Below are positions 19,045-27,781 of a stretch of DNA of 64,000 nucleotides, piece after piece. The stretch is from Shouchella rhizosphaerae (GTDB taxonomy: Bacteria > Bacillota > Bacilli > Bacillales > Bacillaceae_D): assembly GCF_900142675.1 (NCBI RefSeq), contig NZ_FRBS01000003.1:310001-374000 (forward strand), written 5' to 3'. The notes beneath the pieces were generated by a model. The model worked only from the letters and a program-made list of their open reading frames with translations. It had not been told where the DNA came from and searched no databases. Numbering within the stretch: the stretch's first letter is position 1; every line of letters begins with the position of its first letter. The position numbers and the translations under genes were made by a program.

Positions 19045-19827
19045 TCAGCCTGAGTGATGTTTTGCCTTCATCCATGACGCTGCCTTTCTCAATACTTTTT
19101 CTTGCTCGTCGGCTGGGAAGTGATGGGAAAAATCAGCGAAAAACCATGATTCGGCGTTTTGGCTACCCTTGGCTGCGCGAAGCCCTTTTTGAGCATGTAC
19201 AATCGATACATGCTCATCTTTTTCGCCATGTATGAAAAGAAGCGGGGGACGAAAATCGCTTAAATGGCGAAGTGGTGTTCGTTTTTCATATAGTTCTGGT
19301 CGTTTCCACGGCGTTCCCCCAATTACGCGTTTCATCATTCTTCGCAAATCAACGCGCTCCTTATAGGTTAGCACCATATCGGTTACGCCACTCCAACAGA
19401 CAACACTAGTCGCTTCAGGCCGCATAAGCCCTGTCCAAAGCGCCATGATGCCTCCTCTTGAAAATCCAACTACATGGACGCCCGCCTCTTTTTCAACAAG
19501 AGGATGGCTGCTTAGCAGATCAAAACCGCTGTATGCGTCAACACGGTCATCTCCACAAAAGTCCTCTCTGCCTTCGCCACCGCGATTGCCCCTGTAATAA
19601 GGAGCAAACACAACAAATCCCTCGTGAGCCCACTGGATGACACGCTGTGTCCTGACCATGCCGACTGATTTAATGCCTCCGCGCAAATACAACAACCCTG
19701 GTTGTTTGTCTCGACCCTTCGGTTCTGCTAATAAACCGTATACCGTTAACGCGCCACTTTTGTAAGCTGTCTCGTATAAATAAATATTCGGATGGGGTGA
19801 CGGAACACGTTCTTTTGTGATGAGCAT
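19045..19827 (-). CDS. ytmA: Alpha/beta hydrolase (prolyl oligopeptidase-like) YtmA
   Basis: A 260-residue serine hydrolase. The nucleophile lies in GFSRGG, the acid in FIHGEKDEHVS and the histidine in FSHHFP near the C-terminus, the order expected for an S9-like alpha/beta hydrolase. B. subtilis YtmA is the matching protein in the same pckA-ytlA neighbourhood; its substrate is unknown. The ATG at 19827 has AAGGAG seven bases upstream. An upstream-extended frame to 19989 overlaps the divergent ytlA and is not credible. No signal peptide is present. Confidence 0.87.
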   Translation of the reverse strand: MLITKERVPSPHPNIYLYETAYKSGALTVYGLLAEPKGRDKQPGLLYLRGGIKSVGMVRTQRVIQWAHEGFVVFAPYYRGNRGGEGREDFCGDDRVDAYSGFDLLSSHPLVEKEAGVHVVGFSRGGIMALWTGLMRPEATSVVCWSGVTDMVLTYKERVDLRRMMKRVIGGTPWKRPELYEKRTPLRHLSDFRPPLLFIHGEKDEHVSIVHAQKGLRAAKGSQNAESWFFADFSHHFPADEQEKVLRKAASWMKAKHHSG

Positions 19828-19923
19828 AAAAAAACTCCTTTTATTGAAATGGGCAAACACCCTTTTTTTTGTGCGTGCATAGTGTAAGCAAAGGCAAAGG
19901 CAATTGAAAGGAGTGAAAGACTC

Positions 19924-20910
19924 GTGAAAAAACGAAATATTGCTATTGGCACAGCGATTGCCTGCCTTCTTTTGGCGGCATGTGGTCAAAATACGGACAA
20001 AGAAACGGTGCGTGTTGCCGAAGTGACTCGGTCTGTCTTCTACGCCCCTTTTTATCTCGCAATCGCCGAAGGCTATTTTGCCGATAACGGGATTGACATC
20101 GAACTGACAACGACTTGGGGAGGCGATAAAACGATGACTTCCCTTTTATCTGACGGGGCCGATATCGCTCTAGTGGGTTCAGAAACATCCATTTATGTCG
20201 CTTCCCAGGAAGCTGCTGATCCGGCGATTAACTTTGCAGCATTGACGCAAACAGATGGAACATTCCTTGTTGCCAGAGAAGATACAGGCGATTTTCAGTG
20301 GGAAGATTTGAAGGGAAGTACGTTCTTAGGCCAACGCAAAGGCGGCATGCCGCAAATGGTTGGTGAATATGTGCTCAAACAGCATGATATCGACCCTCAC
20401 GCAGACTTAACGCTTTTGCAGAATATCGAGTTCGCCAATATCTCCAGTTCTTTCGCTTCTGGCACAGGCGATTATGTCCAATTGTTTGAGCCACAAGCCT
20501 CGCTTTTTGAAGAAGAAGGAATCGGTACAGTTGTTGCCTCTTTTGGCACTGAAGCTAAACAAGTCCCCTACACTTCTTTTATGGCTAAACAAAGTGTACT
20601 GGATCAAAATGCCGACTTGTTCGTCCGATTTAGCGCAGCCCTTTATGAAGGACAAAAACAAATCCAATCACAGTCTCCTGAAGAAACGGCTAAAGCGATT
20701 GAGCCCTTTTTTGAAGACACCCCTATTGCCATTTTAGCAAGTTCAGTCGAACGCTATAAAGAGCAAGGCTCTTATGCAGAAGATCCTGTTTTAACAGAAG
20801 AAGCATGGGCACAGTTGCTTGAAATCATGGAAGAAGCAGGAGAGTTACCGGAACCGATTCCCTTTAGTGAACTTGTCAACGATGAAATTAGCAAACAAGG
20901 AATGGAATAA
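19924..20910 (+). CDS. ytlA: ABC transporter substrate-binding lipoprotein YtlA
   Basis: A 328-residue solute-binding protein of the NMT1/SsuA/ThiY-like fold. The N-terminus ends in lipobox LLAACG, so it is a membrane-anchored extracellular lipoprotein. The FYAPFYLAIAEGYFADNGID segment is typical of binding proteins for thiamine precursors, sulfonates and related compounds. GTG start with GGAG ten bases upstream. It is the first gene of a three-gene operon with an ATPase and a permease. B. subtilis ytlA-ytlC-ytlD is the same set. The ligand is not known, and no riboswitch that would hint at one is present in the 96-base leader. Confidence 0.88.
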   Translation: MKKRNIAIGTAIACLLLAACGQNTDKETVRVAEVTRSVFYAPFYLAIAEGYFADNGIDIELTTTWGGDKTMTSLLSDGADIALVGSETSIYVASQEAADPAINFAALTQTDGTFLVAREDTGDFQWEDLKGSTFLGQRKGGMPQMVGEYVLKQHDIDPHADLTLLQNIEFANISSSFASGTGDYVQLFEPQASLFEEEGIGTVVASFGTEAKQVPYTSFMAKQSVLDQNADLFVRFSAALYEGQKQIQSQSPEETAKAIEPFFEDTPIAILASSVERYKEQGSYAEDPVLTEEAWAQLLEIMEEAGELPEPIPFSELVNDEISKQGME

Positions 20911-20922
20911 GGAGGCACGATC

Positions 20923-21681
20923 ATGGCATCCTTACGCATTGACCGACTTTCTTTCACTTACGTCAACGAATCAGGTGCTTTTCAAGCATTAAAAGATGTT
21001 TCCCTTGAAGTAAAAGAAGGGGAATTTGTCTCTTTTATTGGCCCAAGTGGTTGCGGCAAAACAACGATCCTTTCGATCATTGCAGGATTGCTGGAACAGA
21101 CCGAAGGATCGCTGTCTCTTGATACCGCCAATAATGGCCAAATTGGCTATATGCTGCAACACGATTATCTGTTTCCTTGGCTGACGATTGAAGACAACAT
21201 TACGATTGGCCAACGGATACGAGGCAGCTATACAGAGTTGTCGGCAAAAAAAGCGCTACGTTGGCTGAACCGCTTTGGCCTTAGCGATAAACGGCATGAG
21301 CGTCCACAAGCGCTTTCAGGAGGAATGCGCCAACGTGTCGCCCTTGTCCGCATGTTGGCTACTGACCCGTCGCTACTATTGCTTGATGAACCTTTTTCCG
21401 CATTGGACCAACAAACAAAACTCAAGCTGGAGGAGCTTGTTTTTAAGACATTGAAGTCGGAACAGAAAACAGCCATTCTTGTAACGCATGATATTGGCGA
21501 AGCGATTGCAATGAGCGACCGGATCGTTTTGTTCACCCAAAAGCCCGGGCGTGTCGCACAAATTTTTTCGGTTCCACAAGCACTAAGACAACTTTCTCCT
21601 TTTGAGGCCCGAAACCATCCAGAATTTAACAACCAATTTCAGCTCATTTGGAAGGAGTTGGAACGACTTGACACCACATGA
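20923..21681 (+). CDS. ytlC: ABC transporter ATP-binding protein YtlC
   Basis: A 252-residue ATPase of the nitrate/sulfonate/taurine (SsuB-like) class. Walker A is GPSGCGKTT near residues 39-47, the Q-loop reads [13 protein letters not shown], the signature is LSGGMRQRV and Walker B is [12 protein letters not shown]. It energises uptake with ytlA and ytlD. AAGGAGG stands well placed before the ATG. Its end overlaps the start of ytlD by 14 bases. Confidence 0.93.
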   Translation: MASLRIDRLSFTYVNESGAFQALKDVSLEVKEGEFVSFIGPSGCGKTTILSIIAGLLEQTEGSLSLDTANNGQIGYMLQHDYLFPWLTIEDNITIGQRIRGSYTELSAKKALRWLNRFGLSDKRHERPQALSGGMRQRVALVRMLATDPSLLLLDEPFSALDQQTKLKLEELVFKTLKSEQKTAILVTHDIGEAIAMSDRIVLFTQKPGRVAQIFSVPQALRQLSPFEARNHPEFNNQFQLIWKELERLDTT

Positions 21682-22465
21682 TCTGCACCAACGCTACATG
21701 ACTACCCGTCAAAAGGAAAAACGGTTCATTCGCCTCACACAGCTGGCGATTGTATTTGCTCTTGTCATTGGTTGGGAAACAGCCTCACGTTTAGCGTTAA
21801 TCGACCCGCTGCTATTTAGCATGCCATCACGCATCGTTAGTTTGCTTTATGAGCATATCGTCGCTGGAACGCTTTGGCTCCATACCGGGGTAACCATGTT
21901 TGAAACGGTCCTTGGCTTTCTCTTAGGCACCGTGGCTGGGACGTTATTGGCAGCTTTGCTTTGGTGGTCAAAAAGGTTGGCCGAAATCCTTGATCCATTT
22001 TTAGTCATATTAAACTCAATGCCGAAAGTAGCGATCGGTCCGATTTTGATCGTTGGGCTTGGGCCAAACATGACTTCTGTCATTGCTATGGGCATGCTCG
22101 TTTCCGTCATCATTACAACAATGGTTGTTTACACAGCATTTAAAGAAGTAGATGGCAACTATTTGAAAGTGCTGCAAACATTTTCTGCATCCAAATGGCA
22201 ACAATTCCGCCACGTCGTGTATCCAGCAACGATACCGGTAATTGTTTCCACGCTAAAAATGAATGTAGGGTTATCGTGGGTCGGCGTTATTGTCGGTGAA
22301 TTCCTTGTTAGCAAGCAAGGGTTAGGCTACTTAATCATCTATGGATTCCAAGTATTTAACTTTAACTTAGTGTTCATGAGCTTGCTCGTCATCGCGATTT
22401 TGGCCACACTTATGTACATGGCAGTCGAGCGCTTAGAAAAACGGATAACCGAGCATCACCGTTAA
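21668..22465 (+). CDS. ytlD: ABC transporter permease YtlD
   Basis: A 265-residue permease of the SsuC-like binding-protein-dependent family with about six spans. The EAA-type cytoplasmic loop is around residues 160-190 ([20 protein letters not shown]). The open frame extends to 21602, but that part lies in ytlC. I chose TTG at 21668, with GGAG ten bases upstream; ATG at 21698 is possible but lacks a ribosome site. It completes the ytlACD uptake system. Confidence 0.88.
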   Translation: MTPHDLHQRYMTTRQKEKRFIRLTQLAIVFALVIGWETASRLALIDPLLFSMPSRIVSLLYEHIVAGTLWLHTGVTMFETVLGFLLGTVAGTLLAALLWWSKRLAEILDPFLVILNSMPKVAIGPILIVGLGPNMTSVIAMGMLVSVIITTMVVYTAFKEVDGNYLKVLQTFSASKWQQFRHVVYPATIPVIVSTLKMNVGLSWVGVIVGEFLVSKQGLGYLIIYGFQVFNFNLVFMSLLVIAILATLMYMAVERLEKRITEHHR

Positions 22466-22490
22466 GCATGCCCTTGTACTCTTTCTCACG

Positions 22491-22973
22491 CTACGAAAGA
22501 ATCCCTTGTCCGATTGCATAGGCAGTCGCTTTGGGAACAACTTCGTCTTTCATAATAAAGCTAAAACGAGGGTCCTCTTTCAAGGCAGCCGGAAGCTCCT
22601 TTAGCAAAAGAGGCCCCTTTGTTTCCTTATAGCAATCTTTTTCTTCCATGTCAGTCACAATGCCTGCAAAAATATCTTTGCAAAAAGACGTTCCAGACTG
22701 CCCCTCTACCTGATATTGGCCAATATAAACGATGGTGCCAATATGCGCCCCTGTCTCTTCCCAAACTTCACGGATCGCCGCGTCTTTCGTCGTCTCGCCA
22801 TTCTCCACTTTTCCGCCTGGGAATTCATAGCCACGGTCTCGGTGTTCAGTAAGCACCCATTGTTGTTGAAAACGGGGAAGTACAAGCACGTGCCCCGCCT
22901 CCTCTGTAAATCGCTCTTCCTTCCCGAGAACGAGTTTCACCTTTTGCCCTTGGGGATCGATAAATTGTTCCAT
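22491..22973 (-). CDS. ytkD: Nudix hydrolase YtkD
   Basis: A 160-residue Nudix pyrophosphatase. The Nudix box begins GGKVENGETT and ends REVWEETGA, all catalytic glutamates present. B. subtilis YtkD hydrolyses 8-oxo-dGTP and other nucleoside triphosphates, protecting against mutation. Position beside ytlD matches the B. subtilis order. The ATG at 22973 (MEQFIDPQGQ) gives the family length; a GGCGG block is the only ribosome site nearby. The frame extends to 23048 but without signals. Confidence 0.88.
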   Translation of the reverse strand: MEQFIDPQGQKVKLVLGKEERFTEEAGHVLVLPRFQQQWVLTEHRDRGYEFPGGKVENGETTKDAAIREVWEETGAHIGTIVYIGQYQVEGQSGTSFCKDIFAGIVTDMEEKDCYKETKGPLLLKELPAALKEDPRFSFIMKDEVVPKATAYAIGQGILS

Positions 22974-23038
22974 ACACAACCGCCTTTTTCGATTTCCTCT
23001 TTTGTTAAAAGTATAGCCAATTGCGGTTAATGCGTCTA

Positions 23039-24259
23039 TTATTGCCAAGTCTGCGACACTTTTTTATGTGGCCGTACGCCCCAAAATACAAGCAAAACCG
23101 ATAAAACGACAAGAAGGGCATTCCCTGCAAATGTCCAGAAATGGTTCCCTTTCATAAAAAGAGCAAACAATGGCGGGCCAATTGCCACACCAACAAAGCG
23201 CATGCTGTTATAGAATGATGTAACCGACCCTCGCTGTTCCATGGGAATCCCTTCTGTCACAAACGCATCCAGACTCGGTAGCGCCGCACCAATGCCTACC
23301 CCTGCTGCAAAAAGTGCTGTCAGCATTACATACAATTCCTTATTAAACGAAACGACAAATGTCGAAACAGCAAGCAGGCACAACCCTGCTACTGTCATCC
23401 ATTTCATTTTGATTTGGTCTTGGCCAATGATTCGCCCTGTCCCATACGACGTCAAGCACAATGCCATTAACGGAAATGCTAGAATAACGCCTTTCCTAAT
23501 TCCATCAATATGGTGCGCCTCTTCTAAAAACGATGACAAATAAAAAAGGACGCCGAATAAAATATACATGCACATCCCACCAACAAAAAACACCACATAA
23601 AGCCAGCGCCCTTCCCGTTTAAAGATCTTTTTCATCGACTTTAAAAAACGCGTTAAGTTTGTTGGCTTTTTTGCTAAAGGCGGGCTTTCTACTAAAAACA
23701 AGACAAGAAAAATCGAAACAAAACAAAAAATAGGAAATGAAAAAAACGGCAAATACCAAATAATAGAAGCAAGTACGGCCCCAAAAATTGGGCTCAGCAC
23801 TTTGCCAAATGTATTAGCAGTTTCAATTATGCCTAATCCTTCACTGACATCTTGGTTGTTTTTAAATAAATCACCGACAAATGGCATCACGATTGGCGAT
23901 GCCCCCGCCGCGCCGATTCCTTGCAACAGCCGGCCAATTAAAATAACCCAATATGCATTGTCCATTTTCCATGCGGCTAACCCGGCCATCAATCCGCCAA
24001 TCCCGGCAATAATTAAACTTGGGACAATGACTGGCTTTCGCCCTACATGGTCAGAAATATAGCCCGCAATGGGAATAAATACGATTGCCACAACAGAATA
24101 AACAGTAATAAGAAGACTAACCATAAAAGAACTAATTTGCAATTGTTTTCCAATAGTCGGCAGCACTGGAATCAACATGGAGTTTCCAAGCGTCATGACT
24201 AGCGGCACGGAGGCAAGGGATAGCAACCCCCATGTTTTCTTTGTTTTTCCCACAATCAC
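23039..24259 (-). CDS. MFS drug efflux transporter
   Basis: A 406-residue 12-span major facilitator. Motif A reads GYISDHVGRKPVIV near residues 67-80 and motif C-like Gly-rich segments (GRLLQGIGAAGASPIVMP) follow near 109-126, which together mark the DHA1 drug/H+ antiporter group. Substrates unknown. It sits between ytkD and the YwpF-like gene as a single gene. Confidence 0.82.
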   Translation of the reverse strand: MIVGKTKKTWGLLSLASVPLVMTLGNSMLIPVLPTIGKQLQISSFMVSLLITVYSVVAIVFIPIAGYISDHVGRKPVIVPSLIIAGIGGLMAGLAAWKMDNAYWVILIGRLLQGIGAAGASPIVMPFVGDLFKNNQDVSEGLGIIETANTFGKVLSPIFGAVLASIIWYLPFFSFPIFCFVSIFLVLFLVESPPLAKKPTNLTRFLKSMKKIFKREGRWLYVVFFVGGMCMYILFGVLFYLSSFLEEAHHIDGIRKGVILAFPLMALCLTSYGTGRIIGQDQIKMKWMTVAGLCLLAVSTFVVSFNKELYVMLTALFAAGVGIGAALPSLDAFVTEGIPMEQRGSVTSFYNSMRFVGVAIGPPLFALFMKGNHFWTFAGNALLVVLSVLLVFWGVRPHKKVSQTWQ

Positions 24260-24332
24260 GGCGCTCCTTTTCCACTCATTTTCCTGTTATTATGGAGCAA
24301 AAGCAATAAAGCTATACAACACGCCCACCCAC

Positions 24333-24366
24333 GAAAAAAACAACGGAAGAACGCGCCTCCCGTTGC
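24333..24366 (-). terminator. Terminator after the YwpF-like gene
   Basis: The minus strand reads CAACGGGAG, a short loop, CTTCCGTTG and then seven Ts, just past the stop at 24378. Confidence 0.75.
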
Positions 24367-24377
24367 CTTTGCCTCTG

Positions 24378-24869
24378 TTAAAGCAAATGGTAATTTTTAT
24401 CTTTTTTCAAGTCTTGGTACACTTCTTGAATCGTTTTATCTGAATATGCCTCTAACTTTTCGACTCGCCGTTTAAACTCATCCACCACATCAGCCCGTTC
24501 AATTCCTTCAGCAAGAATGTCTTCAAACACATCCTCCAGCACGTCATCGCGGCCTGAAACAATTTTCCCTTTTAATACGACACTTTTTCCTTGATCCAAT
24601 TCTGTAATGGCTTCAATGGAAGTAATCATGACCGCGGGGTGGTTGTTTTTGCTCGTAATGACGACACTAACGAGTATATGGCGCTCTGCTTCCTGTTCTC
24701 TTTCAAAAAAATGGGCATCCTCATTGGAAACAACGGCGTCAAGAAACCATGTCTTGTCTTCATTTTCCATATTGATAATGAGCCCGTCTTTAAAAGGAAT
24801 GGGGTGTTGTTCCATTTTCCCCCCTTGCCCGTCAATCACTTGCAATGCATACAGTTTAAATGTCTTCAA
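24378..24869 (-). CDS. YwpF-like family protein
   Basis: A 163-residue soluble protein starting MKTFKLYALQVIDGQGGKME, which resembles the N-terminus of B. subtilis YwpF, a protein of unknown function. The N-terminal two-thirds look beta-rich (WFLDAVVSN, VVITSKNNHPAVMITSI); the C-terminus is charged and helical (EFKRRVEKLEAYSDKTIQEV). No signal peptide, no catalytic motif. A good terminator follows. The family call is from recall of sequence shape and is moderate. Confidence 0.6.
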   Translation of the reverse strand: MKTFKLYALQVIDGQGGKMEQHPIPFKDGLIINMENEDKTWFLDAVVSNEDAHFFEREQEAERHILVSVVITSKNNHPAVMITSIEAITELDQGKSVVLKGKIVSGRDDVLEDVFEDILAEGIERADVVDEFKRRVEKLEAYSDKTIQEVYQDLKKDKNYHLL

Positions 24870-24908
24870 GTACTTTCCTCCCCACGTCTTGCCTAGCCCT
24901 GGTGTCAG

Positions 24909-25061
24909 TTATGATGTCTTCATTTGCCCGTAAGTGAGATACAGCTGCCGCTGTTCAATCCATTTCAACAGTTCTTTTTCCGGTTTGGTTAATTCGCGGT
25001 TCAATGAGCGTGTAAATTCCTGCTCCAAAGTTTCCGACAATGATTTTAAAGGCCTGCTCAT
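24909..25061 (-). CDS. Small conserved-looking protein, 50 residues
   Basis: I do not recognise a family. The ORF from ATG at 25061 encodes a 50-residue, helical, charged protein (SLSETLEQEF, LNRELTKPEKELLKWI). AAAGGAG lies 11 bases upstream. The frame stays open to 25151, but the upstream codons (cysteine- and isoleucine-rich) look like leader rather than protein. It lies between patB and the YwpF-like gene on the same strand. Confidence 0.5.
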   Translation of the reverse strand: MSRPLKSLSETLEQEFTRSLNRELTKPEKELLKWIEQRQLYLTYGQMKTS

Positions 25062-25147
25062 ATAGGCAACGACTCCTTTAATCGGACGTATTAGGATGAC
25101 AAGACACCTATATATTCTATTCGCCTTTAAAATACAACTTTCCTGCA

Positions 25148-26323
25148 TCAAAAACCTCTATTTTCATAAGCGCGGCGGATGCGCTCCAACCCTTCCGTAA
25201 GCGTTTCTCGAGGAGTTGCCAAATTCAAACGCTCGAAATCACGGCCCTCTTCCCCGAAAATGGCACCATGGTTAAGTGCAACTTTCGCTTCTTGCAGCAA
25301 CCATTTTTTCCGTTCATCAGGGTGAAGGCCAAGCTCTTGGCAATTTAGCCATAATAAGTACGTTCCTTGTGGTTGGATCGGCTTGATTTTTGGCATATAA
25401 GTGGCCAAATAGTCGGCAGCATACTGATAATTAGCTTGGATGTATGCCATTAATTCCTTTAACCAAGGCTTTCCGTGCTCGTATGCCGCTTTAGTAGCAA
25501 TGTCAGAGAACATATTGCTTCCATTCATAAATGTCGCAGCCAGCTCTCTACGGAATTCCAGGCGAAGCTTCGGATCTTCAATAATTACGTAAGCTCCTTG
25601 AACGCCAGCGAGATTAAATGTTTTCGTTGGCGCAAGCGCTGTAAACGTACGGTTTGCAATTGTTTCTGTCACAGTTGCAAACGGTGTGTGTGTATAGCCT
25701 TCAAAAAGCAAATCGGCATGGATTTCATCAGAAATGACATAAAGGTTGTGACGCTCACATATCTCGGCCAGCGCTTGCAACTCTTCTTTGCTCCACACGC
25801 GTCCGCCTGGATTATGCGGGTGGCACAACAGAAGCATTTTTGTTTTGTCTGTGATCACCTGCTCTAACCCAGCTAAATCCATTTTATAGTGGTTTCCGTC
25901 AAATAGAAGCGGATTTTTCACAAGTTGCCGTTTGTTTTTTTCAATCACATCATAAAACGGGTAATATACAGGTGGTTGAATAATGATTCCGTCGCCTTCA
26001 TTTGTAAAGGTTTTAATTAAATTGCTTAATGCCGGCACAACGCCTGTTACATGGACGATGGAGTCGGCTTCTATTTTCCAACCATACTGGGAGTCGACCC
26101 AATTCACAATCGCTTCGTCTGCCTCAATGGAAGGGGCCGCATAGCCATAAACGCCATGTTCCACTTTAGCCTTTAAAGCATCAATAACAGCGGTCGGCGC
26201 TTTAAAATCCATATCTGCTACCCACATTGGCAACAAATCATCTTCGCCAAACCGTGCTTTTGTTCCATCCCATTTCATTGAATTGGTTCCTCTGCGTTCG
26301 ATTACTTTATCAAATTCGTTCAT
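25148..26323 (-). CDS. patB: MalY/PatB family aminotransferase-like C-S lyase
   Basis: A 391-residue PLP enzyme of fold type I. The N-terminus FDKVIERRGTNSMKWD and the DLLPMWVADMDF block are those of MalY/PatB cystathionine beta-lyases; the PLP lysine is in ALAPTKTFNLAG. PatB cleaves cystathionine or cysteine conjugates to thiols, pyruvate and ammonia. I chose ATG at 26323 by homology. The GAGGAGGGAG site is 21 bases away, separated by a 16-base hairpin. An upstream ATG at 26380 has no ribosome site. It is divergent from dgk, with mirrored -10-like boxes between. Confidence 0.87.
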   Translation of the reverse strand: MNEFDKVIERRGTNSMKWDGTKARFGEDDLLPMWVADMDFKAPTAVIDALKAKVEHGVYGYAAPSIEADEAIVNWVDSQYGWKIEADSIVHVTGVVPALSNLIKTFTNEGDGIIIQPPVYYPFYDVIEKNKRQLVKNPLLFDGNHYKMDLAGLEQVITDKTKMLLLCHPHNPGGRVWSKEELQALAEICERHNLYVISDEIHADLLFEGYTHTPFATVTETIANRTFTALAPTKTFNLAGVQGAYVIIEDPKLRLEFRRELAATFMNGSNMFSDIATKAAYEHGKPWLKELMAYIQANYQYAADYLATYMPKIKPIQPQGTYLLWLNCQELGLHPDERKKWLLQEAKVALNHGAIFGEEGRDFERLNLATPRETLTEGLERIRRAYENRGF

Positions 26324-26328
26324 CGCAT

Positions 26329-26344
26329 ACTGCTTAACAGCAGT
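26329..26344 (-). other. Hairpin between ribosome site and AUG of patB
   Basis: ACTGCT-GTTA-AGCAGT forms a 6-bp stem with a 4-base loop. It starts immediately after GAGGAGGGAG and ends five bases before the patB ATG, so folding would bring the site to about normal spacing. Confidence 0.55.
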
Positions 26345-26381
26345 CTCCCTCCTCTTCTCATTTCCCTCATTTACTTTCATA

Positions 26382-26442
26382 AGTGTACCACATTTTTTGA
26401 CGTTGGACTTTCACACTGCTTGACCACAAAACGTGGTACACT
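26382..26442. promoter_or_regulatory. Mirrored promoter boxes between patB and dgk
   Basis: The decamer GTGGTACACT occurs on the plus strand at 26433-26442 and on the minus strand at 26382-26391. Each contains TGGTACACT, a plausible extended -10 element (TGnTAnnnT), pointing to dgk and patB respectively. No good -35 boxes are visible, so this may instead be an operator with inverted half-sites. Confidence 0.45.
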
Positions 26443-26478
26443 AGCACATGTAAACATGCAAAACGAGGAGGAAACGGA

Positions 26479-27102
26479 TTGACGACCCCATTTATATGTG
26501 TAGAAGGAGTGATTGGCGTCGGAAAGACAACATTGGCCAAAGCGATTGCTACCCACTATGGGCGAGAGTGCTTGCTTGAAATCGTTGAAGAAAACCCTTT
26601 TCTTGAAAAATTTTATGACAATATGGAGGAATGGAGTTTTCAAACCGAAATGTTCTTTCTGTGCAACCGCGTCAAACAACTAGAAGATATCGGCCCTGTT
26701 CTTAACCACAAACTCGTCGTGTCGGATTACCATATTTGCAAAAACTTAATTTTTGCCCGCCAAACGCTGTCTGCTTTTAAATGGAGCCAATACCGACGTA
26801 TTTTTCAAATTTTAAATGAACCATTGCCAAAGCCAACAGTCGTCATTTACTTAAAAGCAGGCTTGTCCACATTGACCAACCGTATTACCAAAAGGGGGCG
26901 TCCTTTTGAAAAAGAAATGGACCCCAATTATTTGCGAAAGCTTTCAGACGATTATGAGGCGACAATGGCAGAACTCGCTAAAGAGGAAAACACAACAGTT
27001 TTAACGATTGACACGGACGACCTTGACTTTGTCGCCAATCCGCATGATTTGGACTTTGTATTTGCCAAAATTGATGCATGCTTGACATCTGTTAACCAGT
27101 AA
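26479..27102 (+). CDS. dgk: Deoxyguanosine kinase
   Basis: A 207-residue deoxynucleoside kinase that salvages deoxyguanosine. The P-loop is GVIGVGKTT near residues 10-18, followed by EENPFLEKFYDN and WSFQTEMFFL; the LID region has the RITKRGRPFEKEMD arginines. The gene starts with TTG, seven bases after GAGGAGG. It is followed by the related dck after 11 bases, the same tandem as in B. subtilis. Which of the pair prefers guanine is taken from similarity to B. subtilis Dgk. Confidence 0.9.
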   Translation: MTTPFICVEGVIGVGKTTLAKAIATHYGRECLLEIVEENPFLEKFYDNMEEWSFQTEMFFLCNRVKQLEDIGPVLNHKLVVSDYHICKNLIFARQTLSAFKWSQYRRIFQILNEPLPKPTVVIYLKAGLSTLTNRITKRGRPFEKEMDPNYLRKLSDDYEATMAELAKEENTTVLTIDTDDLDFVANPHDLDFVFAKIDACLTSVNQ

Positions 27103-27113
27103 GGAGCTTACCA

Positions 27114-27743
27114 ATGTTACATATTCCTAATAATGCGATCATAACTGTAGCTGGCACAGTCGGAGTTGGAAAAACGACTTTGACGCACGCACTTGCCGAC
27201 GAGCTAAATTTTAAAACATCCTTTGAAAAAGTAGACAACAACCCATACTTAGACAAATTTTATCGCGATTTCGAACGGTGGAGCTTTCACTTGCAAATTT
27301 ACTTTTTAGCGGAGCGCTTTAAAGAGCAGAAGCGAATGGTAGAAGAAGGTGGTGGCTATATTCAAGATCGTTCGATCTATGAAGACACAGGCATATTCGC
27401 GAAAATGCATGCCGATAAAGGCACGATGACGCAAACCGATTACCAAACTTATACAAGCTTATTTGAAGCAATGGTGATGACGCCTTACTTTCCCCGCCCG
27501 GATGTATTAATCTACTTGCATGGCGATTTTGACTCGATTTTAGACCGTATTCAAGCACGAGGGCGCGAAATGGAAAAACAAACGCCCCTTTCTTATTGGG
27601 AAGAAATGTACAACCGTTATGAAACATGGATTTCTTCCTTTTCCGCCTGTCCGGTTTTGCGCCTTGATATTCGCGAATACGATTTACTTGCTGACCAATC
27701 ATGTATCAAACGAATTGTTCATGAGCTAAGCACTTATTTCTAA
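27114..27743 (+). CDS. dck: Deoxyadenosine/deoxycytidine kinase
   Basis: A 209-residue deoxynucleoside kinase. The P-loop is GTVGVGKTT near residues 13-21, then DNNPYLDKFYRD and RSIYEDTGIFAKM, the DRS-type catalytic motif. It should phosphorylate deoxyadenosine and deoxycytidine, as the B. subtilis partner Dck does. AAGGAG is correctly placed before the ATG. It is the second gene of a two-gene salvage operon and ends at a terminator. Confidence 0.9.
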   Translation: MLHIPNNAIITVAGTVGVGKTTLTHALADELNFKTSFEKVDNNPYLDKFYRDFERWSFHLQIYFLAERFKEQKRMVEEGGGYIQDRSIYEDTGIFAKMHADKGTMTQTDYQTYTSLFEAMVMTPYFPRPDVLIYLHGDFDSILDRIQARGREMEKQTPLSYWEEMYNRYETWISSFSACPVLRLDIREYDLLADQSCIKRIVHELSTYF

Positions 27744-27745
27744 CC

Positions 27746-27780
27746 TAAAAAAACAGCGAAGCTGCCTTCGCTGTTTTTTA
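27746..27780. terminator. Bidirectional terminator after dck
   Basis: A 10-bp stem, AACAGCGAAG / CTTCGCTGTT, has A-tract and T-tract flanks. It serves dck on the plus strand and the Mrr-like gene on the minus strand. Confidence 0.88.
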
Positions 27781-27781
27781 A

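Noticed and set aside
18936-19055. 40-codon ORF between pckA and ytmA on the plus strand
   Set aside because: No convincing ribosome site and it overlaps the ytmA 3' end antisense.
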